Shown: positions 16,115 to 24,386 of the stretch, piece by piece | How positions within the stretch are numbered: the first letter of the stretch is position 1 | Layout: each line of letters opens with the position of its first letter | Source: Bacteroidia bacterium | GTDB lineage: Bacteria > Bacteroidota > Bacteroidia > NS11-12g > UBA9320 | DNA: 34,869 nt | Assembly (NCBI GenBank): GCA_017640445.1 | Contig: JAEPQQ010000038.1 | Span: forward strand, 1 to 34,869 | Direction: 5' to 3' | The notes under the pieces: model-generated | The model's input: the letters and a program-made list of their open reading frames with translations, nothing else | Databases searched by the model: none | Told to the model about the DNA's origin: nothing | Program-made: the position numbers and the translations under genes

Positions 16115-18772
16115 CTATTTTTTGAAAATTGTCAATTGAATTGAACTGCCTTCTCCGGTTTTGGATTGAATGGTAACGGCACCACTCATTTCTTCTGCAC
16201 GTCGCTTAATTCCGGTCAATCCACTCCCCATTTTTTCTGATGCGGTCACCGGAAAACCTTGTCCATTATCTTGAATAGTGACACACACAGCATGATCAAC
16301 TTCTTTAAACCGGACCGTTATTTTTGTTGCTTTACTGTACTTCAAGGCGTTGTTTATTCCTTCCTGAACAATCCGAAACGTGTTAATGGTTTCTGTAGTG
16401 TTTAGTTCAAACTCGGTTTTGGGACAGTCATCTGTATATGTGATTTCCGGGGTTGAAACCGAGTTGGTTTGGTCGATGTAACGAGCAATTCGCTGTTTTA
16501 ACTCAGAGAAGAAAATCGTTTTATCTCCGACTGCCCAAATGGTTTCTCTTAACTCACGCATGGTTTCTTTTGCAAACGAATTAATTACTGCAATTTCGTC
16601 TGAACCTTTCTCTTTGTAAAGTTGAACGTCCAGCGATGAAATGATATGCGATAATCGTGCACCAATGTTATCGTGTAACTCTCTGGAGATGCGCAGTCGT
16701 TCCTGGGTCACCTTCCGTTCTTCCGCTTCCATTTTTAACATCTTTCGGGTGTTTAGATACTTCCATAGAAAATAAAACCCAACCAGAAGGCCAAGTATTG
16801 CTAAAAACGCCACCAGACGAAACCAGGTTTTTAACCATATTGGAACAACACGATGGAACTGGTATTCCTCAATGCGTTCAGTACCAGTGTATTTGTTTCG
16901 GATACGAAATTCGAGTTTGTTTAGGCCATAATCTAAATTGACGAGGAGAGGCGCACCGTTTTTTACAGGTAACCAATCATCTTTTATGCGGTAGTCTAAG
17001 TCAAACCAGTTTCGATCAGAAGTAATGATGGCTCGGGGCAAGAGGTTTACAATCGATTGGTCGTATGGCAGTTTTGATTCAGAAGACGAGGGGAGGAACG
17101 ATCCATTCAGCTGAATATGCCACAGAGGCATTGATTCGGGCTTTTTTAAGCTGCCGTTGCAACTGAAAATACCCTGTACTCCGGCAAAGTGGACCATGGA
17201 GTCGCCGTCGTTGAACAGACCTCCCTGTGCACACTCGTCTAAGGGGAAGCCATTTTCCAGTGTGTAGCTGGTGAACCGTTCGTTTTCATAGTGCATAGCG
17301 CCAGACAAACCAGTAAACCACAGACCCTTCTTAAACGGACTCACCACCAGTAGTTGATGGTTGGGAGCGGAAACGGGTATGAGGCTATCTCCATTCAGTT
17401 TAAATACCCCTCCGTCCATGGTGGTGCACCACCATGTGTTTTCGAAATGGGCCAGGTCGGAAAAAACTCTGGCATGCGGACTGGTAAGCTTTTTAATAGG
17501 CCGAAAAGACTGATCATATTTGTACAACCCGTCGGTGTTGGCCGACAAAAAAATCGCATCGTTTGGATACATCTGCATTACATAGGAGCCACGCACATCA
17601 TCGGCATAGTCTTTCGACAGCACGATTTTGCCACTCTCATCCATTCTATGAATACCAGCTTTTGTACAAAACACAATTGAATTGGGCTCTTCAATTATCT
17701 GGATGATGGTGTTGTCAAGGTTGTTATTTGGGTTGAAGTAGATTCGTTTTAGTGATTTGCCGTCAAACTTGAGGAGCCCGGCGTTTGCCGTTCCAATCAA
17801 GACAGATCTGGAGGTTTGAAGTGCAGAAAAACAGACGATGCCTTTAGTTGCTTTTTCAAGGACATCAGGTTTATCCGTTTTATTCCCGAAGGCAACTAAG
17901 CCATTGGTGGTGCAGTTATATAACTGTCCATTGATTCTGGCAAAGGTCCAACACGGGGTGTGCGTACCGTCCTCCATATTTTGGGGATAGTAGCGGTTGA
18001 GAATCATGTTTCTATGAAACATAAAGAGACCATTCTCGGCTGTACCCACCCATACATTTTTGTTACGATCCAACAAAAGCTGTTCGGCACGGAACGACTT
18101 AAGATGAGTCGTTCTTTCGATTTGTCCGTTATCCGTTAGACTCAGTTCAATAAGCCCTTCGTGTGCTGCAACAAAAACGGTTGTTTCGTTGTATTTAAGA
18201 ACCTGACCCACATAGGTGTTGGATATTGGAGTGGAGTCACTTCCAACAATGATGCTCCGGTTGGGGTTTAGCTCCAGGCGGATTTGGAAGTTTCCTACAT
18301 AGCAAGAGTCGGTTGTAGACAGTTTTTTTGTGACAGTGGGTTTTCGGGTCAGTTGATAATCGAGAATCACGGTGTCTTTAAAATCGTTGGATATGGTCAG
18401 TATTTCATTTTTACGGAAGTTACAACGGCGATAGTCGGAATACGGGAAATCGTAACGCGTGGAGGAAAGTGTCCAACAGTTTATTTTAAGAATCGAATTT
18501 AGTTGTACTACGTAAACAAAAGAATCGGCCGAGTACATGCGGGTTACCGTCACTGTATTGGAGTCAATTTTGTTCACATGGGTGCCGTCCCAATATCGGA
18601 TTCCGGTTTGAGTTCCGATCCATATCTGACCCAGTTGATCCTCGGTTAGTGCCGTTACGGTAGCGTTATCCAATTCCTTGAACGGCTCTAAATGAATGGT
18701 TGGTTTTAAATGTCGCTGGCCAAGTGCAAGTATAGGTGTCGATAGCAAGACTATGAGTAGGAACTTAGTCAT
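16115..18772 (-). CDS. two-component sensor histidine kinase with periplasmic beta-propeller
   Basis: The ATG at 18772 (MTKFLLIVLLSTPILALGQ) gives 885 residues and a clean signal peptide; an ATG at 18814 and a TTG at 18841 would bury it. Residues of about 25-560 are propeller repeats of the two-component-regulator type (LTEDQLGQIWIGTQTGIRYW, LLDRNKNVWVGTAENGLFMF). A Y_Y_Y-like sandwich follows (LDYGLNKLEFRIRNKY), then one membrane helix near 645-667 (LVAFLAILGLLVGFYFLW). The cytoplasmic part has a HisKA_3 dimerisation helix with H700 in ISRELHDNIGARLSHI, an N-box EGINNALKY and G-box DNGQGF and GSGLTGIKRRAEE. It senses an extracytoplasmic signal and should phosphorylate the LuxR-type regulator immediately downstream. 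Unlike SusR-type hybrid sensors it has no fused receiver. Confidence 0.92.
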   Translation of the reverse strand: MTKFLLIVLLSTPILALGQRHLKPTIHLEPFKELDNATVTALTEDQLGQIWIGTQTGIRYWDGTHVNKIDSNTVTVTRMYSADSFVYVVQLNSILKINCWTLSSTRYDFPYSDYRRCNFRKNEILTISNDFKDTVILDYQLTRKPTVTKKLSTTDSCYVGNFQIRLELNPNRSIIVGSDSTPISNTYVGQVLKYNETTVFVAAHEGLIELSLTDNGQIERTTHLKSFRAEQLLLDRNKNVWVGTAENGLFMFHRNMILNRYYPQNMEDGTHTPCWTFARINGQLYNCTTNGLVAFGNKTDKPDVLEKATKGIVCFSALQTSRSVLIGTANAGLLKFDGKSLKRIYFNPNNNLDNTIIQIIEEPNSIVFCTKAGIHRMDESGKIVLSKDYADDVRGSYVMQMYPNDAIFLSANTDGLYKYDQSFRPIKKLTSPHARVFSDLAHFENTWWCTTMDGGVFKLNGDSLIPVSAPNHQLLVVSPFKKGLWFTGLSGAMHYENERFTSYTLENGFPLDECAQGGLFNDGDSMVHFAGVQGIFSCNGSLKKPESMPLWHIQLNGSFLPSSSESKLPYDQSIVNLLPRAIITSDRNWFDLDYRIKDDWLPVKNGAPLLVNLDYGLNKLEFRIRNKYTGTERIEEYQFHRVVPIWLKTWFRLVAFLAILGLLVGFYFLWKYLNTRKMLKMEAEERKVTQERLRISRELHDNIGARLSHIISSLDVQLYKEKGSDEIAVINSFAKETMRELRETIWAVGDKTIFFSELKQRIARYIDQTNSVSTPEITYTDDCPKTEFELNTTETINTFRIVQEGINNALKYSKATKITVRFKEVDHAVCVTIQDNGQGFPVTASEKMGSGLTGIKRRAEEMSGAVTIQSKTGEGSSIQLTIFKK

Positions 18773-18849
18773 AGGGCGGGACACGTAGTGTAAAGGCGTA
18801 CGACTGGTGAGCATGTTAGTGATGGTAACGCGGTACTGCAAGTATTTCG

Positions 18850-19269
18850 TTATTTGATTTCGCTTGAGGGTAACAAACGGGAATCTTCCAATGCAGCCGT
18901 TCTGTGTCCGGCAGTTCTTAGGTAGTCTTTGTTTTGGGCAAAGGCCATAAAGCGTGCAACCGATTCATGCTCAACGATGAGTATTGCATCCCATTGTTCC
19001 GATTCAGGCCCAATAAGGAAGCTATTACTTTTTCCGTAGTACATGATTCGGCTGCCTGCTTTTTCTAATTCTGGTAAAGTGGCTTCCATATACAATTGAT
19101 ACGCTTCTTTTCCCGTGACTTCGGTCTCAGGTTTTAAATGATCCAGGTTCGAATAGTCGGCTTTGGGCTTGAACTTCAGCAAGTTGAGCATTACAATTTT
19201 TCCTTTGTCGTGGAAGTTCTGATAAAACTCTTTTCCTGCTTCCTGGGTGGTGTCAATGTAGGTTGCCAT
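18850..19269 (-). CDS. DUF1330 domain protein
   Basis: This 139-residue cytoplasmic protein has the DUF1330 dimeric alpha/beta-barrel pattern: KIVMLNLLKFKPKADY near residue 25, EAYQLYMEATLPELEKAG, GRIMYYGK-like strand, then QWDAILIVEHESVARFMAF and AGHRTAALEDSRLLP. The ATG at 19269 is the natural start. Family members are small ferredoxin-like-fold proteins of unknown function. The gene lies 77 bases upstream of the sensor kinase start and may be in the same transcript, but a functional link is not evident. Confidence 0.82.
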   Translation of the reverse strand: MATYIDTTQEAGKEFYQNFHDKGKIVMLNLLKFKPKADYSNLDHLKPETEVTGKEAYQLYMEATLPELEKAGSRIMYYGKSNSFLIGPESEQWDAILIVEHESVARFMAFAQNKDYLRTAGHRTAALEDSRLLPSSEIK

Positions 19270-19363
19270 AGTTTTCGTCTTGTTCTAATCCGGTTCAATT
19301 ATACAATAAACAACGGTTTGACATGCAATAACTCCAATGCTGAGAACAAACGAGGTTAGCGCT

Positions 19364-19885
19364 TTATTTATCCAGAGGTAGGTATCGTTCATTAATAATG
19401 TTTAAATGATGAATTTGATGTGCTGTTATGGTCAGTCCAATGGTATACAAAGGCATCTCGTATTCGAAAAACACGCAGTTCGTTTCAAGGGCCTCCTGAT
19501 CAAATGATTCAAACATCAATATGGTTGATTGACGAACAACTTTAAGTTCGCTTACCAATTGATCAATGGATCGTTCATTGGCATTGGAATTGTTGCCCAT
19601 TATTTCCTGGTCGTGCGCTTCAGGTATACTACCTTCTCTGCGAGCGAAGAGAATGGCCCGGAAACACCAAATCCGTTCCCAGTCGATTAAATGTTGAAGG
19701 ATTTGATTAATGGTCCATTTGTCAACGTCATATACGTTTAAACCAATTCGTTTCCATGGAGCAAGGTCCAATGTAGCCAGTTGATTTAGGCTCAGTGGTA
19801 GGGCCTCGCGAAGCGGCGTGCCTCCATTTAGTTCGAAGACTTCTTTTAAGAATTCGGGATTTTTTTTTGTTTGTTGATTATTCAT
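19364..19885 (-). CDS. DinB-like four-helix protein
   Basis: The ATG at 19885 (MNNQQTKKNPEF) gives 173 residues, the usual size of DinB/YfiT proteins. Upstream in-frame starts at 19957 and 20056 would add poorly conserved-looking sequence. Four long helices are visible, with KWTINQILQHLIDWERIW and LTITAHQIHHLNIINERYL at the positions where DinB proteins place their metal-binding histidines. The family includes thiol transferases and proteins of unknown activity. There is no signal peptide. No neighbour suggests a pathway. Confidence 0.75.
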   Translation of the reverse strand: MNNQQTKKNPEFLKEVFELNGGTPLREALPLSLNQLATLDLAPWKRIGLNVYDVDKWTINQILQHLIDWERIWCFRAILFARREGSIPEAHDQEIMGNNSNANERSIDQLVSELKVVRQSTILMFESFDQEALETNCVFFEYEMPLYTIGLTITAHQIHHLNIINERYLPLDK

Positions 19886-20171
19886 AAATAATGTGTTCTG
19901 AATGGATGTGCGGGTTGGATCAGATTGTCGGAACAGTTCTGCCTGTGCCTTGTCCATGGAGTAAGTATCTAAATGACCCTGGAAGCGGACACAACTACAA
20001 CGCCACACAAAAAATGGTTGAATAAAAATGGGTTCGGAAGGAAATCCGAACAACAAAACCGTTGTGATTAACGGTTGGATTTAGGCTACTATGAATTTCA
20101 GAATCACTCGCAAAGTTTAAACTCTTTTGTGAGCCGTGAATATACAACTTTAATGACAGTCTGTAAAATAA
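19886..20171. other. intergenic region between DinB-like gene and tetR operon
   Basis: This divergent spacer holds the possible N-terminal extension of the DinB-like frame on the minus strand (in-frame ATG at 19957) and otherwise AT-rich sequence. I see no further gene, RNA or hairpin terminator in it. The tetR promoter and operator begin immediately to its right. Confidence 0.5.
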
Positions 20172-20217
20172 TTTGGCTTAGTGACTGGGTGGTCATATAT
20201 TTGTGACCGATTAGTCA
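20172..20217 (+). promoter_or_regulatory. tetR promoter embedded in a nested palindromic operator
   Basis: A perfect Bacteroidota promoter is present: TTTG at 20172-20175, a 20-base spacer, and TATATTTG at 20196-20203 (consensus TAnnTTTG). Overlaying it is a nested palindrome: TGACT (20182-20186), 4 bases, GGTCA (20191-20195), 8 bases, TGACC (20204-20208), 4 bases, AGTCA (20213-20217). All four arms share the centre 20199.5, so the -7 box occupies the central spacer exactly. It ends six bases before the tetR ATG. Autorepression by the TetR protein is the natural reading but is inference. Confidence 0.8.
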
Positions 20218-20222
20218 TAAAT

Positions 20223-20879
20223 ATGCCTAAACAAACTTTTTTAAACCTAAAGAGCTCAAAGAAGAGCTTGATTACTGAAGCATTTCTAAGAGAGTTTTCA
20301 GTGAAAACGTTTGACGATGCTTCCTTAAGCGATGTGGTTAAGAACATTGGTATCGCCAAAGGCAGTGTTTACCAATATTTTGACGACAAGTTGGACCTCT
20401 TTTTCTATTTGGTTCAGGAATCCACTATGGTCAAAATGAAGTACGTTGGCTCTGTAAAAAGGGAAGACCATCCCGACTACTGGACCTTTTTCAAAGTACT
20501 GTACGAACATGGGCTTCAATTTGACAGAGAGAGCCCATTGCAAAGCCACTTTCTGCATAACCTGGTTAACAACCTTCACTCTCCATCCGTGGCCCAATGG
20601 TATCGGGATATGGAGAAGCAAATCGTCACGGCATTTGAAGGAATGGCAAAGATGGAAATTGACCTTGGCTGTTTTCGAGATGATATTCCGCTTGACGTGA
20701 TGGGGTTTATGCTTTACAAGGTGGGAGCCGCCATTCAGAACCAACTGGAGTATTCGGGAATTATCGAATCGGCCATAAGTATTCAGAAGAACGAACCGGT
20801 ATTTGCTGGGAAAGAAGAAATAGTAATGGACCTGGTAGATAAACATATTCAATTGGTTAGACCTGCATTTGATAAATAA
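20223..20879 (+). CDS. TetR family transcriptional regulator
   Basis: The ATG at 20223 (MPKQTFLNLKSSKKSLITEA) gives 218 residues. The N-terminal 50 residues are a TetR helix-turn-helix (LITEAFLREFSVKTFDDASLSDVVKNIGIAKGSVYQYFDDKLDLF), with the G-x-x-K-G-S-[VL]-Y-x-[YH]-F core. The rest is the helical ligand-binding and dimer domain. It is followed after 10 bases by an ABC transporter ATPase gene and two permease genes, the usual layout for a regulator controlling an exporter. Its promoter lies inside a nested palindrome. The inducing ligand is unknown and would presumably be a transporter substrate. Confidence 0.93.
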   Translation: MPKQTFLNLKSSKKSLITEAFLREFSVKTFDDASLSDVVKNIGIAKGSVYQYFDDKLDLFFYLVQESTMVKMKYVGSVKREDHPDYWTFFKVLYEHGLQFDRESPLQSHFLHNLVNNLHSPSVAQWYRDMEKQIVTAFEGMAKMEIDLGCFRDDIPLDVMGFMLYKVGAAIQNQLEYSGIIESAISIQKNEPVFAGKEEIVMDLVDKHIQLVRPAFDK

Positions 20880-20889
20880 CAACGGATAC

Positions 20890-21741
20890 ATGATACACGT
20901 AGAAGATTTGAACTTTACCTATTTGAAGAATGATAATCCCACTTTAAAAGGATTGAATTTTACGATCGAAAGGGGGGAGGTGTTTGGTTTTTTGGGACCA
21001 TCTGGAGCTGGGAAGAGCACGGCTCAAAAAGTGCTTTATAAAATTTTGGATGGTTACCAAGGAAGCGTAATCATTGATGGTAAATCTATTTCCGATTGGG
21101 GGAAGGACTATTTCGAAAAAATAGGCGTTGGTTTTGAGTTGCCCAATCACTATTTGAAGCTAACTGGTAAAGAAAACTTAGAACTGTTTGCTTCCTTTTA
21201 TCCCAATGGAAACCACAAGGATCTTGTGTCCCTCTTTGAAATGGTCGACCTCCAAGACGCAATGGATAAGCCCGTAGAGGCATACTCTAAAGGGATGAAA
21301 ATGCGCTTGAACTTTATTCGTTCCATTCAACATAATCCCGACATCTTGTTCTTCGATGAGCCAACATCTGGATTGGATCCTGTGAATGCACATAAGATAA
21401 AACAACACATATTGGACTTGAAGAGCCAGGGTAAGACCATTTTCGTAACCACACACAGCATGGAGACTGCCGACAGTATCTGCGACCGGGTGTCGTTTCT
21501 TGTCGATGGCAAAATTCAAGCCACGGACTCTCCATCCAATCTCAAAAACAATTACGGTAAAGAGGTAGTGAGTGTAGAGTTAACCGATGGTACAACGAAG
21601 GAATTTTCGTTACACGGTCTGGGTGAAAATGTAGGCTTTACCTCTTTCCTGAATCAGGGAGATGTGAAGCGTATTCAAACCCTGGAAGCTACGTTGGAGG
21701 AAGTTTTTATAGCAATAACCGGTCAATCGCTCCAGGTATGA
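20890..21741 (+). CDS. ABC transporter ATP-binding protein (exporter type)
   Basis: The ATG at 20890 gives 283 residues. Walker A is GPSGAGKST (36-44), the signature region is the degenerate YSKGMKMRL (132-140), Walker B is ILFFDEP with D156 and E157, and the switch histidine is H189 in VTTHSMETAD. The Q-loop position reads FELPNHY, with Glu rather than Gln, as in many DrrA/CcmA-like exporters. A C-terminal extension of about 70 residues is typical of drug or antibiotic exporters. It is a cytoplasmic nucleotide-binding subunit working with the two downstream membrane proteins. Its stop overlaps the first permease ATG by four bases (ATGA). Confidence 0.93.
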   Translation: MIHVEDLNFTYLKNDNPTLKGLNFTIERGEVFGFLGPSGAGKSTAQKVLYKILDGYQGSVIIDGKSISDWGKDYFEKIGVGFELPNHYLKLTGKENLELFASFYPNGNHKDLVSLFEMVDLQDAMDKPVEAYSKGMKMRLNFIRSIQHNPDILFFDEPTSGLDPVNAHKIKQHILDLKSQGKTIFVTTHSMETADSICDRVSFLVDGKIQATDSPSNLKNNYGKEVVSVELTDGTTKEFSLHGLGENVGFTSFLNQGDVKRIQTLEATLEEVFIAITGQSLQV

Positions 21742-22442
21742 ACGCATTTCTAACCCAACTCAAGTGGCAGTTTGTTCTGTTACACAAGAACAATATTATC
21801 CGAATCAGTCTGGGAGTAACAATGGTCTATGGTGTACTCTTGTTCTTTTTGAGAAACGTAGGTAGTCTGGACGAACTTCTGGTGGCCCTGGTCCTGAACG
21901 ACCCATCCATAATTGGTTACTTTTTTATTGGTATCGCCATTTATACCGAGATTAAACACCAGATCCTGCCAGCGGTTTTGGTAACGCCGGTTAACGTACA
22001 TCAGTTACTTATATCCAGAGTAACGGCACTTGCATGTATTGGTGTCATTTGTTCCCTCGGACTGGCCATTTCTGTTAAGGGGTTCAATTTCGATATTTTA
22101 TCATTTACCGCAGGTGCTCTAAGCATCTGCATTTTGTCGGCATTGCTGGGCATTATCATGTTAACGTATGCATCCGAGTTTCTAAAGTTTACAATGCTCT
22201 CTGTTCCAATTTTCCTGGTGTTTATCAACCTTCCGCTACTCCAGTATTTGGGTGTAGTAGATCTTGGAATGGTAAAGTATTTCCTCCCAATTCAGGGGAG
22301 CCTGGACCTGATTGATTTTTCGGTAAGAGGCACTGAGATTAACCTGATGCTTTCGTACCTCACTATAGTCGTGTTTATTCCTGTATTCTACCTGTTGGCA
22401 TTACGACGATTTAGCAAGAAACTGGTTTCCAAAGAAGTATAA
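21738..22442 (+). CDS. ABC exporter permease subunit (fluoroquinolone-export-like)
   Basis: This 234-residue protein has about six hydrophobic membrane segments. The stretch VLNDPSIIGYFFIGIAIYTEIKHQILPAVLVTPV (residues of about 52-85) matches the pattern I recall from permeases annotated as fluoroquinolone transport proteins, where a membrane turn precedes an L-x-[VA]-T-P motif. It overlaps the ATPase gene by four bases and is followed 2 bases later by a second permease gene, so the transporter is probably one ATPase dimer with a permease heterodimer. The substrate is unproven; the drug label is only by resemblance. Confidence 0.85.
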   Translation: MNAFLTQLKWQFVLLHKNNIIRISLGVTMVYGVLLFFLRNVGSLDELLVALVLNDPSIIGYFFIGIAIYTEIKHQILPAVLVTPVNVHQLLISRVTALACIGVICSLGLAISVKGFNFDILSFTAGALSICILSALLGIIMLTYASEFLKFTMLSVPIFLVFINLPLLQYLGVVDLGMVKYFLPIQGSLDLIDFSVRGTEINLMLSYLTIVVFIPVFYLLALRRFSKKLVSKEV

Positions 22443-22444
22443 CG

Positions 22445-23155
22445 ATGAACAAAATTGTAAAACTCGCATTCGCAGATTTCAAGATTATTTTCAGAGATCC
22501 GTCACTAAGATCTTTCATTTTTCTTCCCATTTTGCTTTTTGCTTTGATGGTGTGGGCCGTACCGGCCTTGGTAGATAGGTATGATTTCCTGATTCCATAT
22601 CAGCCTCTTTTTCTGGTAATAGCGGTAATCGAAAACACCCAGATGTTTTGTTTTATCAGCACCATGGTACTCATCGATGAAAAAGAAACAGATGTGGCCA
22701 AGGTGTATGGAGTTGTGCCCTTAACCAAAACGGAATACATGTTTTCGCGCTTTCTGATTCCTTATCTTTTCACTCTATTGTTGAACGTAATTATGTTTAC
22801 GGTGCAACCTCTGTTTGACATTTCGTTTGGAACGGGTGTCTTGATTTCCAGCCTTGCCGCTTTAGTGGTTCCTGTGTATGTATTGGCAATAAATTCATTG
22901 GTACAGAACAGAATGCAGGGCATGGTGTATGTTAAGGCCTTTAACTTAGTAGTTCTTGCACCCATTGCTGCATTTTTCGTTCCCGGTAAGATGCAGCACC
23001 TATTTGGTGTTTTACCGACTCATTGGATTTTTAAAAGTGTAGAAAATGCAAGTTTGGGGTTACCGAACTTCATTACACTTGGTATTGGTTTCGTTTTTTT
23101 TTCCTTCCTGATTTGGTTTACCTCCAGGCGCTTTATTAAACGTCATTTTGTATAG
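22445..23155 (+). CDS. second ABC exporter permease subunit
   Basis: This 236-residue protein begins MNKIVKLAFADFKIIFRDPSLR, the typical cytoplasmic coupling start (D-x-[KR]-x-[IL]-x-R-D-P) of ABC-2-like exporters. Six membrane segments follow. A conserved loop VAKVYGVVPLTKTEYMFSR corresponds to the same P-L/T-x-x-E region as in fluoroquinolone-export-type permeases. It is the last gene of the tetR operon and ends 6 bases from the convergent reductase gene, with no clear terminator hairpin between. Confidence 0.85.
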   Translation: MNKIVKLAFADFKIIFRDPSLRSFIFLPILLFALMVWAVPALVDRYDFLIPYQPLFLVIAVIENTQMFCFISTMVLIDEKETDVAKVYGVVPLTKTEYMFSRFLIPYLFTLLLNVIMFTVQPLFDISFGTGVLISSLAALVVPVYVLAINSLVQNRMQGMVYVKAFNLVVLAPIAAFFVPGKMQHLFGVLPTHWIFKSVENASLGLPNFITLGIGFVFFSFLIWFTSRRFIKRHFV

Positions 23156-23161
23156 GTCAAT

Positions 23162-23653
23162 TCAAGACTCTACTTGCCTTATAAACTCGGTGATCTTCGA
23201 ATCGTAGTCCTCACTGGCAAGTGTGTGAATGTTTCCGATGTACTCCATCCCCAGGTAGGCAGCGGATTCAGAAAATGGGATCCAAAAATGCTCGCCTAAA
23301 TTCCCGCCTTCTGAGCTCGTAACTACAGCCATTTTCTTACCACGCAGCTTTCGTCCTAGCTCTTTTTCAATTTTTAAGAGGTCGGTTATTCGGTCAAAAA
23401 ATACCTTCATTATCCCACTCATTGAATACCAATAAACGGGTGTGGCAAAAATCAGTGTGTCATATTTTTCAATGATGACTTTCATCAAGTCCAGATAGTC
23501 GTCATCCCTGTTTTTGTGCTGGTAGTCGTAGTACGAGAAGCTATAGTCGTTTAGGTTAATAACGTCCCATCCCGACTTTTCGGTCAACTTGTTGACCAGG
23601 TTTAGAGTATTTCCGTCGTTTCTGGAGCTTCCGGCAATAATTACTTTGTTCAT
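23162..23653 (-). CDS. flavodoxin-fold NAD(P)H-dependent oxidoreductase
   Basis: This 163-residue protein has the NADPH-dependent FMN reductase pattern: KVIIAGSSRNDGNT at the N-terminus (phosphate-binding loop G-S-x-R-x-x-G-N-T), FATPVYWYSMSGIMKVFFDR at about 80-100 (the P-x-Y-W motif) and AVVTSSEGG near 120. It should bind FMN in the cytoplasm and reduce flavin, quinone or similar acceptors. The ATG lies 16 bases after the stop of the SUMF1-fold gene, so it is probably co-transcribed with it and with the SnoaL-like gene upstream. Confidence 0.88.
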   Translation of the reverse strand: MNKVIIAGSSRNDGNTLNLVNKLTEKSGWDVINLNDYSFSYYDYQHKNRDDDYLDLMKVIIEKYDTLIFATPVYWYSMSGIMKVFFDRITDLLKIEKELGRKLRGKKMAVVTSSEGGNLGEHFWIPFSESAAYLGMEYIGNIHTLASEDYDSKITEFIRQVES

Positions 23654-23669
23654 CGTGGTTCGCTTCTTT

Positions 23670-24347
23670 TCAATCTATGTTTTTAGCTATTCTGAACCCC
23701 AGATCATCTATTCTAAATGCGTTGGGATGGCTTCGCCGCCTGTTGGTTGCCATAACGCCTCTTTCTTCATCCGCCCAACCACCGCCTCTAAATATTCGGT
23801 AAGAGCCGTAAACGGTTTCGTCGTAAACGTCTGAACACCATTCCCAAACATTTCCCAACATATCATAAAGTCCCCATTTGTTGGGTTGCTTCAACCCCAC
23901 GTCATGCGTACTGTTCTTCGAATTTTCTTTATACCAGGCAATTTCGTTCAACTTGCCATATCGTATTGCGCTGCTGTTTACCTGACATGCGTATTGCCAT
24001 TCGGCTTCGGTAGGTAGTCGGTACCCGTTTTGCGTGTGGTCAAAATCGATTCGTTCATCGTCAAGTATAGTGTAACACGGGTTTAGTCCTTCTAGTAGAG
24101 ATATCTTATTACAAAACGTAACGGCTTCAATCCAGGATACATTTTCCACTGGCCTGTTCGCTCCTTTAAATGAACTTGGTTGAGCCCCAGTTACATCGAA
24201 ATACAACTTTTGAGTAACCAGGTGCCTGGAAAGGAAGAATGCATCAATTTTTACGTTCCACTTCTTTTTGATCCGGTCGTCGTTGAGCTGGATTTCTCCT
24301 GGTGTAATCCGTACAAAACTCAAGAAATCTTTGTTAATGTTCTCCAT
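23670..24347 (-). CDS. SUMF1/FGE-fold protein lacking catalytic cysteines
   Basis: This 225-residue protein is a compact formylglycine-generating-enzyme (SUMF1) fold: FVRITPGEI start, LSRHLVTQKLYFDVTG, PVENVSWIEAVTFCNKIS, YRLPTEAEWQYAC, NKWGLYDMLGNVWEWCSDVY, then IFRGGGWADEERGVMA and NRRRSHPNAFRIDDLGFRIAK. In true sulfatase-activating enzymes two cysteines lie after the RGGSW motif; here that stretch has none, so formylglycine formation is unlikely. There is no signal peptide. Bacterial relatives act as ligand-binding or enzyme-accessory domains. It lies between the SnoaL-like gene (39 bases upstream) and the reductase (16 bases downstream). Confidence 0.87.
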   Translation of the reverse strand: MENINKDFLSFVRITPGEIQLNDDRIKKKWNVKIDAFFLSRHLVTQKLYFDVTGAQPSSFKGANRPVENVSWIEAVTFCNKISLLEGLNPCYTILDDERIDFDHTQNGYRLPTEAEWQYACQVNSSAIRYGKLNEIAWYKENSKNSTHDVGLKQPNKWGLYDMLGNVWEWCSDVYDETVYGSYRIFRGGGWADEERGVMATNRRRSHPNAFRIDDLGFRIAKNID

Positions 24348-24386
24348 TTGTATGAGGTGTTGTTTTACCGTTTGAACTCCTTTTGG

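Noticed and set aside
20325..20891. 188-residue minus-strand frame opposite tetR
   Set aside because: It overlaps a well-supported TetR gene entirely, has no recognisable motif, and its composition is that of an antisense frame.
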